Shown one piece after another: positions 15,595-24,484 of a stretch of 64,000 nucleotides of DNA (position 1 is the first letter of the stretch; each line of letters opens with the position of its first letter). Where the stretch lies: assembly GCA_900316525.1 (NCBI GenBank), contig ONDF01000011.1, positions 20,966-84,965 on the forward strand, written 5' to 3'. The notes beneath the pieces were generated by a model. The model did not search any database and had not been told where the DNA came from. It saw only the letters and a program-made list of their open reading frames with translations. The translations under genes and the position numbers were made by a program. This DNA comes from an uncultured Bacteroidales bacterium (GTDB lineage: Bacteria > Bacteroidota > Bacteroidia > Bacteroidales > UBA932).

Positions 15595-17402
15595 TATTCC
15601 TTGACTTTCAGGACCTCGCCGGCCTCGCGGGCGACGGTTTCCTTCCAGAGCTCGGTGTAGCCCGGCTGCTGGACCTTGGCAGGCTGGCCCTGAGTGTATT
15701 CGGAGTGCTGGAAGGAGCCGTCCTCGTTCTGCGGCTTCACGTTGCCGTCGATGAACTTGACGAGGAGTTCCTCTTCCAGGGCCACCCAGGCGTCGAACTG
15801 GTCCTGCGCCGTCCGGACGGAGTAGTCCGTGACGTAGCGCGCCACCTTGGCGAACGGCTTGCGGGACACCATCACGTCGCGCTTGGAGGACAGCTTGTCC
15901 TGCAGCTTGACCGCGATCTGGTTGTACAGCACCACGGCGGCGCTGTCCACGCTGTGCGTCTTGCGCTCCATCTGCTCGGTCTCGAACGCGTCGATCTTCT
16001 TCCGCACGTGCGGGGCCATGATGTTGTACATCTTGTAGCAGGCGTTCGAGATGCGGTTGTTCATCCAGAAGGACGCGGTGGGCGAGTAGTGAAGCAGGTC
16101 GCCGTTGCCCACGCGGAAGCATTCGGGAACCTTGGTGATGGACGTGTAAATCGGTGTCACATAGGAAGTTGCCGCATCGTCCGTGCCGAACCAGAGGATG
16201 CCGCCCACCTCGTCGGGGACGTAGTCGCGGGCCTGGCCCACCATCCAGAATCCGGTCTGCTGGGTGGCGATGGCGCGCTCGTTCAGGTAGGTGCCGCCCT
16301 CGGCTTTGTATTCCATCGGGCGCCAGCGGTACGGCAGGGCGTTGCCGCCTGCGCCGATATCCTGCGTCATGTCCATCGGCGTCCCCTCGTAGTGGTCGCG
16401 CATCACGTCGGCCACCGCCTTCACGGAGACTTTCTCCCGCGGGTAGATGAACAGGGGCAGGTCGCCGTCCAGGTTATAGCCCATCGCGTAGTCCAGGAAA
16501 TCGGACGCGTCCTTGGTGACGGCCTTGCCGTCGGCGTCGTAATAGGAGAACCAGCCGCCGGAAAGGATGTTGAAGGCGCTCCAGACGCGGGCGTCGCAGC
16601 CGCGGACGGTGCCGAAGTCCGCCGGCCCGTAGGCCTTTTTGAAGCTGAACTCCTCGTCGGTGCCGTCGAAATAGCCCTTGCGGCGGGCGAGGGAGATGAC
16701 GTCCTTCGCGTACAGGCAGTTGTCGGGATCGTTCAGGGGGAAGGCGCCGATGCGGGCCTGGTTGGCGTGGGCGCAGATGGCGCCGTCCGGCACGCGGAGG
16801 GCCACCCACACGATGCCCTTGTCCGTATTGACCCCGTTCCGGATGTTCGTTCCCTTGCCGATGAGTTCCATGATCCAGGCCTCGTTCTTGTCGGCGATGG
16901 AGAAGGTCTCGCCCTCGGAGGCGTAGCCGTATTCGTTCGCGAGGTCCACGATGACCGAGATCGCTTCCCGGGCGGTGGACGCCCGCTGCAGGGCGATGTA
17001 GATGAGGGAGCCGTAGTCGATGCGGCCCCGGCGGTCCATCAGCTCCTCGCGGCCGCCCCAGGTGGTCTCGGTGATGATGACCTGCTTCTCGTTCATGTTG
17101 CCCACGGTCTGGAAGGTGTGGGGGACCTGGTCGATGTCGCCGAGGTACTTCCCGCTGTCCCAGTCATACACCTGGAGCATCGACCCGGCCTTCCAGTCCG
17201 CGGCGGGATGGTAGTACAGTTCTCCGAACAGGTAGTGGGAGTCCGCCGCGTAGGTGACCAGGGTGGAGCCGTCCTTGCTGGCGCCCTTGGTGATGATGAC
17301 GTTCGTGCAAGTATTGCCTTCCAGCGCCGGAATCAGGAAAAAAAGCGTGGAAAGGACGAGGGTCAGGTGCGGTTTATGCATCGTATTTGGGGGTTTGTTC
17401 AA
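15594..17402 (-). CDS. C69-family dipeptidase (PepD-like), exported
   Basis: This protein is 602 residues, or 595 if the ATG at 17381 is used. An N-terminal hydrophobic signal ends before NTCTNVIITKGASKDGS. The Cys after the signal (CTNVI) is the expected N-terminal nucleophile of C69/Ntn hydrolases, exposed after processing. SIADKNEAWIMELIGKG and VALRVPDGAICAHANQAR are further family blocks. It would hydrolyse dipeptides in the periplasm. It is followed by nagA with a one-base overlap. Confidence 0.88.
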   Translation of the reverse strand: MNKPPNTMHKPHLTLVLSTLFFLIPALEGNTCTNVIITKGASKDGSTLVTYAADSHYLFGELYYHPAADWKAGSMLQVYDWDSGKYLGDIDQVPHTFQTVGNMNEKQVIITETTWGGREELMDRRGRIDYGSLIYIALQRASTAREAISVIVDLANEYGYASEGETFSIADKNEAWIMELIGKGTNIRNGVNTDKGIVWVALRVPDGAICAHANQARIGAFPLNDPDNCLYAKDVISLARRKGYFDGTDEEFSFKKAYGPADFGTVRGCDARVWSAFNILSGGWFSYYDADGKAVTKDASDFLDYAMGYNLDGDLPLFIYPREKVSVKAVADVMRDHYEGTPMDMTQDIGAGGNALPYRWRPMEYKAEGGTYLNERAIATQQTGFWMVGQARDYVPDEVGGILWFGTDDAATSYVTPIYTSITKVPECFRVGNGDLLHYSPTASFWMNNRISNACYKMYNIMAPHVRKKIDAFETEQMERKTHSVDSAAVVLYNQIAVKLQDKLSSKRDVMVSRKPFAKVARYVTDYSVRTAQDQFDAWVALEEELLVKFIDGNVKPQNEDGSFQHSEYTQGQPAKVQQPGYTELWKETVAREAGEVLKVKE

Positions 17403-17417
17403 TTATTGTTAATTTTG
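17386..17417 (+). promoter_or_regulatory. Bacteroides-type promoter of the 17461 gene
   Basis: TTTG (17386-17389), a 20-base spacer and TAATTTTG (17410-17417) give an almost perfect consensus. It overlaps the 5' end of the opposite-strand dipeptidase gene. Confidence 0.75.
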
Positions 17418-17460
17418 CCTGCTTGCAAGCCTTTGCAAATTTATGAAATTTTATCAAGGG

Positions 17461-17904
17461 ATGAAACACTTATGGATGCTGGCGGCGGCCCTCCTCGTGG
17501 GCTCCGTCGCCCTGCGCGCCCAGAACCAGGGGCCCCAGACGGAAGAGCAGAAAGAGAAGCAGCTGCTGGAGTTCATCGACAAGGAAGTCAAGCGCCTGTC
17601 GGACCAGCTCGAACTCGAATACTGGCAGGAGTTCTATGTGGACTCCACCCTCACCCACGACTATCACGCCCTCCAGGAGGAGCTGGAAGAGCTCCAGAAG
17701 ACGAAGGTCGGCAACGCCGACATCTACCAGAGCGTGCAGGACAAGTGGATGCAGCAGATCGACGATTCCTACCACCGTTTCTTCAACGAGGAGCAGTGGA
17801 AGAAATACTGGAAATCCACCGGCCAGCGCAACCAGAAAGCCCGCGACAAGCGCAAGGCCAAGGCGGAAAAAGCCTCGGCCGAGCTCAAAAACGCTGGAAA
17901 ATAG
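17461..17904 (+). CDS. Exported helical protein of unknown function
   Basis: This 147-residue protein has a signal peptide (MKHLWMLAAALLVGSVALRAQ). An upstream in-frame ATG at 17443 would put six residues before the natural signal, so 17461 is preferred. The mature part is strongly helical and charged, with YWQEFYVDSTLTHDYHALQ and a basic C-terminus (KARDKRKAKAEKASAELK). I recall similar short exported proteins in Bacteroidota but no known function. It precedes pheS by 33 bases. Confidence 0.75.
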   Translation: MKHLWMLAAALLVGSVALRAQNQGPQTEEQKEKQLLEFIDKEVKRLSDQLELEYWQEFYVDSTLTHDYHALQEELEELQKTKVGNADIYQSVQDKWMQQIDDSYHRFFNEEQWKKYWKSTGQRNQKARDKRKAKAEKASAELKNAGK

Positions 17905-17905
17905 T

Positions 17906-17913
17906 TATCTTTG
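17906..17913 (+). promoter_or_regulatory. -7 box TATCTTTG of pheS
   Basis: The exact octamer lies 24 bases before the pheS ATG and one base after the upstream stop codon. No clear -33 box is seen. Confidence 0.55.
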
Positions 17914-17937
17914 CGAGATTTTAGACGAAAACAAGGT

Positions 17938-18972
17938 ATGAAAGAAGCGATCGAACAGATCCAGAAGCAGCTGGCCGAGCTCAAGGCCGCCTCGCAGAAA
18001 GAAGTGGAGGACGCCCGTGTCCGCCTGCTGGGTAAGAAGGGTTCCATCACCGCGTTGATGGAGGAGTTCCGCACCATCGCCCCGGAACTCAAGCGCGAAT
18101 ACGGCCAGAAGCTCAACGAGCTCAAGAAGGCCGCCACCGCCAAGATCGAGGAACTCAAGGAGCAGGCCGCGGCCGCTGCCGTGGAGCTGGCCCCGAAGCA
18201 GGACCTCTCCATGCCGGGCGACCCCTTCGAGCTGGGTTCCCGCCATCCCGTCTCCATCGTCCGCCAGGAAATCGTGGACATCTTCCGCAAGTTCGGCTAC
18301 GACGTGGCCGAAGGCCCGGAGATCGAGGACGACTGGCACGTGTTCGAGGCGCTCAACTTCCCGCCGAACCACCCCGCCCGTGAGATGCAGGACACCTTCT
18401 TCGTGTCCAACGGCCACCGGAATCCGCTCCTCCTCCGCACCCACACCTCTTCCGTGCAGGTGCGCACGATGGAATCCCAGCCCCTGCCGATCCGCGTGGT
18501 CTGCCCGGGCCGCGTGTTCCGCAACGAAGCCATCAGCGCCCGTGCGCACTGCATCTTCCACCAGGTGGAGGGCCTCTATATCGACAAGAACGTCACCTTC
18601 GCGGACCTCAAGCAGGCCATCCTCCTGTTCGCCCGCGAAATGTTCGGCCCGGACACGCAGATCCGGATGCGTCCTTCCTACTTCCCGTTCACCGAACCCT
18701 CCGCGGAGGTCGACGTGAGCTGCAACATCTGCCACGGAAAGGGCTGCAACATCTGCAAGGGCACCGGCTGGCTCGAGATCATGGGCTGCGGCATGGTGGA
18801 CCCGAACGTCCTCGAGGCCAGCGGCATCGACTCCAAGGTTTACAGCGGCTTCGCCTTCGGTATGGGCGTGGAACGCATCGCGATGCTCAAGTGGCAGGTC
18901 AACGACCTCCGCCACTACTTCGAGAACGACATGCGCTTCCTGAAGGAGTTCGCCACCGCGACGGAGGTGTAA
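17938..18972 (+). CDS. pheS: Phenylalanyl-tRNA synthetase alpha subunit
   Basis: This 344-residue class II synthetase subunit has an N-terminal coiled-coil (residues 1-90), then HPVSIVRQEIVDIFRKFGY. Motif 2 is seen around RVFRNEAISARAHCIFHQVEGL, and motif 3 in FAFGMGVERIAMLKW. A zinc-like CNICHGKGCNICKGTGW is also present. It charges tRNA-Phe together with PheT, which is not in the window. An upstream in-frame ATG at 17911 lies inside the -7 box, so 17938 is the start. A strong terminator follows. Confidence 0.95.
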   Translation: MKEAIEQIQKQLAELKAASQKEVEDARVRLLGKKGSITALMEEFRTIAPELKREYGQKLNELKKAATAKIEELKEQAAAAAVELAPKQDLSMPGDPFELGSRHPVSIVRQEIVDIFRKFGYDVAEGPEIEDDWHVFEALNFPPNHPAREMQDTFFVSNGHRNPLLLRTHTSSVQVRTMESQPLPIRVVCPGRVFRNEAISARAHCIFHQVEGLYIDKNVTFADLKQAILLFAREMFGPDTQIRMRPSYFPFTEPSAEVDVSCNICHGKGCNICKGTGWLEIMGCGMVDPNVLEASGIDSKVYSGFAFGMGVERIAMLKWQVNDLRHYFENDMRFLKEFATATEV

Positions 18973-18992
18973 GGGCCCCGTCCCCGCAAATT

Positions 18993-19026
18993 AATGTGCA
19001 AAACGCCCCTGTTTTGCACATTTTTT
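18993..19026 (+). terminator. Terminator after pheS
   Basis: A perfect 12-base stem, AATGTGCAAAAC (18993-19004) with GTTTTGCACATT (19011-19022), closes a 6-base loop and runs into six T. Confidence 0.9.
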
Positions 19027-19041
19027 GTTTTGATACCAGCC

Positions 19042-19473
19042 ATGAAACACTTCATCCTTCTTTTGTCGGCCCTGGCTTTGCTCACGGCCTGCGGGTCGTC
19101 CCGCCGGGTTTCGGCGGTGGACGGGACGGCGGCCTGGGAGGGCCGGACCACCTCGGAGATCATGCGGGCGATGGGCGACCCCGACCGCATCGACCCGGAC
19201 GGCAAAGGCGGCAGCATCCTGGTCTACGAGTCCACGCCGGACTACAGCAGCCCCGATTACGACATCCTGGCCCCGGAGGCGTCGGCCAGTCCGCGGCGGT
19301 ACGCGCATTTCTACCTGGACGACGAAGGGGTCTGCTACCGGGTGGACACGAACCGGACCTTGCTGCCGGCACCGAACGATTCTTACCGCTCCTTCCGCTG
19401 GCTGGCGGTTCCGTTCGCGGTGGATGTCCTGGTCTATCTGCCCTTGTTGATTCTCGGCGCTGTCCTCTTCTGA
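19042..19473 (+). CDS. Small lipoprotein, possible SmpA/OmlA-like fold
   Basis: This 143-residue protein has lipobox LTAC (Cys17). An earlier in-frame ATG (18994) falls inside the pheS terminator, so 19042 is the start. After the lipobox, WEGRTTSEIMRAMGDPDRI recalls the helix-turn of OmlA/SmpA-like modules, followed by strands and a hydrophobic C-terminal segment (VDVLVYLPLLILGAVLF). The combination of lipid anchor and C-terminal hydrophobic segment is unusual. Function is unknown. Confidence 0.7.
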   Translation: MKHFILLLSALALLTACGSSRRVSAVDGTAAWEGRTTSEIMRAMGDPDRIDPDGKGGSILVYESTPDYSSPDYDILAPEASASPRRYAHFYLDDEGVCYRVDTNRTLLPAPNDSYRSFRWLAVPFAVDVLVYLPLLILGAVLF

Positions 19474-19504
19474 CGTTTCCTTTGGACGTTTTTTACAGTG
19501 TAAT

Positions 19505-19536
19505 GGACAATTCTTTCCAAGAGTTGTCCGTTTTTT
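19505..19536 (+). terminator. Terminator before the GH146-like gene
   Basis: GGACAATTCTT (19505-19515) pairs with AAGAGTTGTCC (19519-19529) with one G-T pair. G and six T follow. Confidence 0.85.
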
Positions 19537-19538
19537 CG

Positions 19539-19546
19539 TACCTTTG
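19539..19546 (+). promoter_or_regulatory. -7 box TACCTTTG of the arabinofuranosidase pair
   Basis: The consensus TAnnTTTG lies 22 bases before the ATG at 19569, directly after a terminator, so a new transcript starts here. Confidence 0.6.
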
Positions 19547-19568
19547 GACAGCACTAAAACCACTTGCC

Positions 19569-22472
19569 ATGCGACTCCGTCATCCTTTCAGCGTTGTCTT
19601 CCTGCTGTCCGTTTCCCTCGTCCTGCTGACCGCCTGCGGCGCCAGGAAAACCATCCGCACCGTCGCGGAAGTCCGGGTCGAAGCCCCGGAGGGCACGGCG
19701 CCCGTGCTGCCGTATCAGGTCTGGGTCACCTATGCGGACCGTTCCGGCGAATGGCGCCAGGTGAAGTGGACGAACTCGCTCCGGGAAACCGAGGAAGAGG
19801 AGGCAGCCCTGCCGGTGGGATCGGCCTATACCGTCGCGGGATATGTCCTTGGAGACAATTCGACGGAGAACGGATTTCCGGTGGAGGCGCAAGTGACGGT
19901 GGTGGCGGGGAAACCCGCCGTGCCGGCGCAGGAGCCGGTCGCCCGGCCGCTGCCGCTCGGAAGCGTCCGCCTTATCGGCGACAACCGCCTCACCGCGAAC
20001 CGCGACCTGGACGTAAAGAATCTTCTCTCGCTGGACATCACCCAGCAGCTGTATAACTATCGCGACACGTATGGCCTGCCCACGGACGGCTACACCGTAG
20101 CCGACGGCTGGGATTCCCCGACCACGAAGCTCAAGGGCCACGGAACGGGACACTACATGTCCGCCCTCGCATTCGCTTTCGCGGGCACGGACGATCCGGC
20201 CCTCAAGGATGAGATCCGCAGCCGCATCCGCCGGATGGTGGACGAGCTCCGCGCCTGCCAGGAGCTGACGTTCGTCTGGGACAAGAGGCTGGGCCGGTAC
20301 CGCGAGGCGCGGGACCTCGTCCCGGAGGCCGAGTTCGCCAAGCTGGAAGGCACTTGGGCGGCGTTCGACAAGTACAAGAAGGACTGCCGGAGCTATGGGT
20401 ACGGCTATCTTAACGCCATCCCGGCCCAGCATCCGGTCCTCATTGAAAAATATGCCCCCTACAACAATGAGAAGGGGGTTTGGGCTCCCTATTATACCAT
20501 CCACAAGCAGCTGGCCGGCCTCGTGGACATCGCCACGAACATCGACGACCAGGAGATCGCCGCCAAGGCCCTCCTGATTGCGAAAGACATGGGCCTTTGG
20601 GTCTGGAACCGGCTGCATTACCGCACGTACGTGAAGATGGACGGGGACAAGGCGGAGCGCCAGGCCCGGCCCGGCAACCGCTACGAGATGTGGAACATGT
20701 ACATCGCCGGCGAAGTGGGCGGCATGCAGGAAGTCCTTTCCCGGCTGGCCGGCATGGTCGCCGATCCGGAGGAGAAAGCGCATCTCGTGGAGGCTGCGGG
20801 CTGCTTCGACTCGCCCGCGTTCTACGACCCGCTCTCCAAGAATATCGACGACATCCGCACCCGCCACGCGAACCAGCACATCCCCATGATCGTGGGCGCG
20901 CTGAACCTGTACCGGGCGGGCGGAAATCCCTATTACTACCAGATAGCCAGCAACTTCTGGAACCTGGTCCAGGGCCGGTACGCCTATGCGATGGGCGGCG
21001 TCGGCAACGGCGAGATGTTCCGCCAGCCCTACTCCCAGATGCTGTCGATGAACACCAGCGTCCAGTCCGACCGGCAGCGGAACCTCTTCCCGAACCCGGA
21101 CATCAACGAGACCTGCTGCGCCTACAACCTCGCGAAGCTCACCAAGGACCTGAACGGGTATAATCCGGACGACGCGCGGTATATGGACTATTACGAGCGG
21201 GTGCTTTACAACCAGCTCGTGGGCTCGGTTAATCCGCACGAGTATGGCGTGTGCTACCAGTACGCTGTGGGCATGAACGCGACGAAGCCGTTCGGCAGCC
21301 CGACTCCGCAGGAAACCTGCTGCGGCGGCACGGGTGCGGAAAACCACGTCAAATACCAGGAAGCGGCCTACTTCGTCTCCGACAACACCCTCTGGGTGGG
21401 CCTGTACCTGCCTACCGTCGCGAATTGGGACGAGAAGGGCGTCACTCTGCGCCAGGAATGCGCCTGGCCGGCGGAATCCTCCGTGATTACCGTGGAAAAA
21501 GGCGGTACCTTCGCCCTCAAGCTGCGGGTCCCGTACTGGGCCACGGAAGGGTTCGGCGTGAAGGTCAATGGCCGCCGCCTCAAGGCCGATTATCAGCCCT
21601 GCTCCTATGTGGAGATTCCCGAGCGGGAATGGAAAGCCGGCGACCAGGTGGAAGTGACGATGCCGTTCACCAAGCACCTGAACTTCGGCCCGGACAAGAT
21701 GGACCTCGCCGCGACGGGCGTGAACGAGGCCCGCACCCCGTTCGACCCGATGTGGGAAGGCGTCGTGATGTACGGTCCCCTCGTGATGGCCACCCCGGAC
21801 ATCACGGTGTGGGAGCAGGCGGAGTTCGACCTGGATCCCGACCTGGGCGACATTGTCCTGAAAGGACATACGACGGATGCCGGCACGGACGGCAACGTCT
21901 ATACCCTCACCCTCGGCGACAAGACCTTCTATCCCGACTATTACATGACGGACCACAGCACGCACTATCTGCGTCTGAACGTCCTGAATGAGGGGAAGAA
22001 GGCCAGGAGCACGCGCGGCGTGGGCAAGACGTACCTGGACCAGGCCATCCGCATCGCCCGTTCCCGCGTGGAGGCGCAGGAGGCGTGGAACGCCCTGGAG
22101 ACCAAGGTTCCCGCCTTCGCGCCGTGGGCCCCGAACGGCTATGCCCGGATGCTGGAGCAGCTGGAGGTGGCCGAGGCGGTGAACGCCGCGGAGCCCCGCG
22201 GGCTCAGCCAGGAGGACGTTACGAAGGCCACGTCGGCCCTGAACGCCGCCATCAACACCATGCGTCCCGGCAACCTGGCCGAGCCGGAGGACCTGGACGC
22301 CCTGCTGCGCCTGGTCGTCGAGACCAAGGAGATCCCGAACAAGAGCACCCGCCTGCGCGAAGCCATCGACTTCGCCGACATGGTGATCCAGTACGTCAAC
22401 GACGGCTCCGGCACGAAGGACCTCATCGACCGTGCCCGGACCCGCCTGGAAGAAGCCCTGAAAACCTTATAA
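19569..22472 (+). CDS. GH146-like beta-L-arabinofuranosidase lipoprotein
   Basis: This 967-residue protein has lipobox LTAC. Next comes a short Ig-like module with VTVVAGKP near residue 118. The alpha/alpha barrel of the DUF1680/GH127-GH146 clan begins around LGSVRLIGDNRLTANRDLDV. Catalytic zinc-cysteine marks are NETCCAYNLAKL and ETCCGGTGAENHVKY, the latter matching the CCxGTGxExH block of GH146. Beta-sandwich domains follow, and the last ~130 residues are helical and FIVAR-like. GH146 enzymes release beta-L-Araf units from arabinans or hydroxyproline-linked arabinosides. The GH127 gene follows after 11 bases. Confidence 0.85.
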   Translation: MRLRHPFSVVFLLSVSLVLLTACGARKTIRTVAEVRVEAPEGTAPVLPYQVWVTYADRSGEWRQVKWTNSLRETEEEEAALPVGSAYTVAGYVLGDNSTENGFPVEAQVTVVAGKPAVPAQEPVARPLPLGSVRLIGDNRLTANRDLDVKNLLSLDITQQLYNYRDTYGLPTDGYTVADGWDSPTTKLKGHGTGHYMSALAFAFAGTDDPALKDEIRSRIRRMVDELRACQELTFVWDKRLGRYREARDLVPEAEFAKLEGTWAAFDKYKKDCRSYGYGYLNAIPAQHPVLIEKYAPYNNEKGVWAPYYTIHKQLAGLVDIATNIDDQEIAAKALLIAKDMGLWVWNRLHYRTYVKMDGDKAERQARPGNRYEMWNMYIAGEVGGMQEVLSRLAGMVADPEEKAHLVEAAGCFDSPAFYDPLSKNIDDIRTRHANQHIPMIVGALNLYRAGGNPYYYQIASNFWNLVQGRYAYAMGGVGNGEMFRQPYSQMLSMNTSVQSDRQRNLFPNPDINETCCAYNLAKLTKDLNGYNPDDARYMDYYERVLYNQLVGSVNPHEYGVCYQYAVGMNATKPFGSPTPQETCCGGTGAENHVKYQEAAYFVSDNTLWVGLYLPTVANWDEKGVTLRQECAWPAESSVITVEKGGTFALKLRVPYWATEGFGVKVNGRRLKADYQPCSYVEIPEREWKAGDQVEVTMPFTKHLNFGPDKMDLAATGVNEARTPFDPMWEGVVMYGPLVMATPDITVWEQAEFDLDPDLGDIVLKGHTTDAGTDGNVYTLTLGDKTFYPDYYMTDHSTHYLRLNVLNEGKKARSTRGVGKTYLDQAIRIARSRVEAQEAWNALETKVPAFAPWAPNGYARMLEQLEVAEAVNAAEPRGLSQEDVTKATSALNAAINTMRPGNLAEPEDLDALLRLVVETKEIPNKSTRLREAIDFADMVIQYVNDGSGTKDLIDRARTRLEEALKTL

Positions 22473-22483
22473 TATCCCATACC

Positions 22484-24484
22484 ATGACCGGAAAGCTGTT
22501 TTTCCCGCTCGTCGGCCTGCTGGCCGCCGCCACCCTTTCCGCCCAGCCCGCTTCGGGCGGCTATCCCATCGACCCCGTCCCCTTCACGAGCGTGAAGGTG
22601 GCCCCCGATTCCTTCTGGGGGCAGCGCCTGAAAGCGTCCCGCGAGGTCACGATTCCGCTCGCTTTCTCCAAGTGCGAGAGCGAGGGCCGATACGAGAACT
22701 TCGTGAAGGCGGCGAAGCAGATGCATTCGCCGGTGAACCTCGGGTATGAGGTGAAGGGTTTCTCCTTCGACGACACCGACGTCTACAAGACCATCGAAGG
22801 CGCCTCCTACGTGCTCCAGACCTATCCGGATAAGAAACTGGAGGCGTATATCGACAGTGTCCTCGTCATCGTCGCCGCTGCGCAGGAGCCGGACGGCTAC
22901 CTGTACACGGCCCGGACGATGAACCCGGAGCATCCGCACGAATGGGCGGGTGACAAGCGCTGGGTGAACGACGAGGAGCTGAGCCACGAGCTCTACAACC
23001 TCGGCCACATGGTGGAGGCCGCCGTCGCGCACTGGCAGGCCACCGGCAAGCGCAACTTCCTGGACATCGCCATCCGCTATGCGGACTGCGTCGTCCGTGA
23101 AGTGGGCGCCCGCCCGGGCCAGGCCCGCGTGATTCCCGGCCACCAGATCGCCGAGATGGCCCTCGCGAAACTGTACCTCGCCACCGGGGAGAAGAAGTAC
23201 CTGGACGAAGCGAAGTTCTTCCTGGACGAGCGCGGAAAGACCGGCCATAACGACGAGTACAACCAGTCGCACGTGCCGGTGCTGGAGCAGGACGAAGCCG
23301 TGGGCCACGCCGTCCGCGCCGCCTACATGTACGCCGGCATGGCCGATGTGGCCGCCCTCACGGGGGACCAGGGCTACATCGACGCCATCGACCGCATCTG
23401 GGAGAATATCGTTTCCAAGAAGCTCTATATCACCGGCGGCATCGGCGCGACGAACCAGGGCGAGGCCTTCGGCCGGAACTATCAGCTTCCGAACATGACC
23501 GCCTACTGCGAGACCTGCGCCGCCATCGGCAACGTGTATGTCAATCACCGGATGTTCCTCCTGCATGGCGATGCCAAGTACTACGACGTGCTGGAGCGCA
23601 CACTCTACAACGGCCTTATCAGCGGCGTGTCCCTGGAAGGCAACGGCTTCTTCTATCCCAACCCGCTGGAGTCCGCCGGCCAGCACGAGCGCAAGGCCTG
23701 GTTCGGCTGCGCCTGCTGCCCGTCCAACATCTGCCGCTTCATCCCGTCGGTCCCCGGTTATGTCTATGCCGTGAAGGACAACGCGCTGTATGTCAATCTG
23801 TTCATGCCCAACACGATGACGCAGAAGGTCGCCGGAAAGGACGTCACCCTCACCCAGAAGACGGGCTATCCGTACGGCGGCGACATCGAAATCACGGTCG
23901 ACAAGACCGCCCTCAAGAAGGAGATGGCCCTCAAGGTCCGCATTCCGGGCTGGGTGCGCGGCGAGGCCGTTCCTTCGGACCTGTACACCTTTGCGGATGA
24001 TGTCAAGACCGGTTACAAGGTGACTGTGAACGGCGTTTCGGTGGAGAGCGCCCTCGAGCAGGGTTACTTCACCATCACCCGCAAGTGGAAGAAGGGCGAC
24101 CAGGTCGTCGTCCATTTCGACATGGAACCGCGCGTGGTGAAAGCCCACGCCGAGGTGAAGGCCGACGAAGGCCGCATCGCGGTGCAGAAGGGGCCCGTGG
24201 TGTACTGCGCCGAATGGCCCGACAATCCAGGCTTCTCCGTCCGGGGTACCATCGTGAACCAGAAGCCCACATTCCGCGTGCGGCACTCCGACGACCTCTA
24301 TGGCCTGGACAAGATCGTCACGCCTGCGCAGACCTTCTCCTACGGCGCGGACGGCCGCGTGGCGGTCCGGGACGTGGAACTCACGCTCATCCCGTACTAT
24401 GCGTGGTGCCACCGCGGACGTGGCGAAATGACGGTGTGGCTGCCCCAGACGGTGCAGGCGACCACCGTCCCTACCGGTCGTTAG
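22484..24484 (+). CDS. GH127 beta-L-arabinofuranosidase, exported
   Basis: This 666-residue protein has a signal peptide (VGLLAAATLSAQ). The DUF1680 barrel starts at DPVPFTSVKVAPDSFWGQRL. The family's zinc-thiolate centre is visible: YCETCAAIGN, with the catalytic Glu beside the first Cys, and WFGCACCPSNICR, with the CxCC group including the nucleophile Cys. Bifidobacterial HypBA1, the founding GH127, acts on beta-L-arabinosides of hydroxyproline, so this is the closest functional model. The gene ends 14 bases inside the opposite-strand regulator gene. Confidence 0.92.
   Translation: MTGKLFFPLVGLLAAATLSAQPASGGYPIDPVPFTSVKVAPDSFWGQRLKASREVTIPLAFSKCESEGRYENFVKAAKQMHSPVNLGYEVKGFSFDDTDVYKTIEGASYVLQTYPDKKLEAYIDSVLVIVAAAQEPDGYLYTARTMNPEHPHEWAGDKRWVNDEELSHELYNLGHMVEAAVAHWQATGKRNFLDIAIRYADCVVREVGARPGQARVIPGHQIAEMALAKLYLATGEKKYLDEAKFFLDERGKTGHNDEYNQSHVPVLEQDEAVGHAVRAAYMYAGMADVAALTGDQGYIDAIDRIWENIVSKKLYITGGIGATNQGEAFGRNYQLPNMTAYCETCAAIGNVYVNHRMFLLHGDAKYYDVLERTLYNGLISGVSLEGNGFFYPNPLESAGQHERKAWFGCACCPSNICRFIPSVPGYVYAVKDNALYVNLFMPNTMTQKVAGKDVTLTQKTGYPYGGDIEITVDKTALKKEMALKVRIPGWVRGEAVPSDLYTFADDVKTGYKVTVNGVSVESALEQGYFTITRKWKKGDQVVVHFDMEPRVVKAHAEVKADEGRIAVQKGPVVYCAEWPDNPGFSVRGTIVNQKPTFRVRHSDDLYGLDKIVTPAQTFSYGADGRVAVRDVELTLIPYYAWCHRGRGEMTVWLPQTVQATTVPTGR

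Noticed and set aside
15588..17924. 778-codon plus-strand frame across the dipeptidase gene
   Set aside because: It is antisense to the C69 dipeptidase, without domains, and runs into the real gene at 17461.
18891..19568. Upstream part of the 1193-codon frame containing the GH146-like gene
   Set aside because: It crosses pheS, a terminator and another lipoprotein gene. A lipoprotein signal and a promoter box place the true start at 19569.
24471..24484. Tail-to-tail overlap of the GH127 and regulator genes as a special control site
   Set aside because: Short 3' overlaps also occur at 11688-11707 and 56072-56077. They look like ordinary compact packing.
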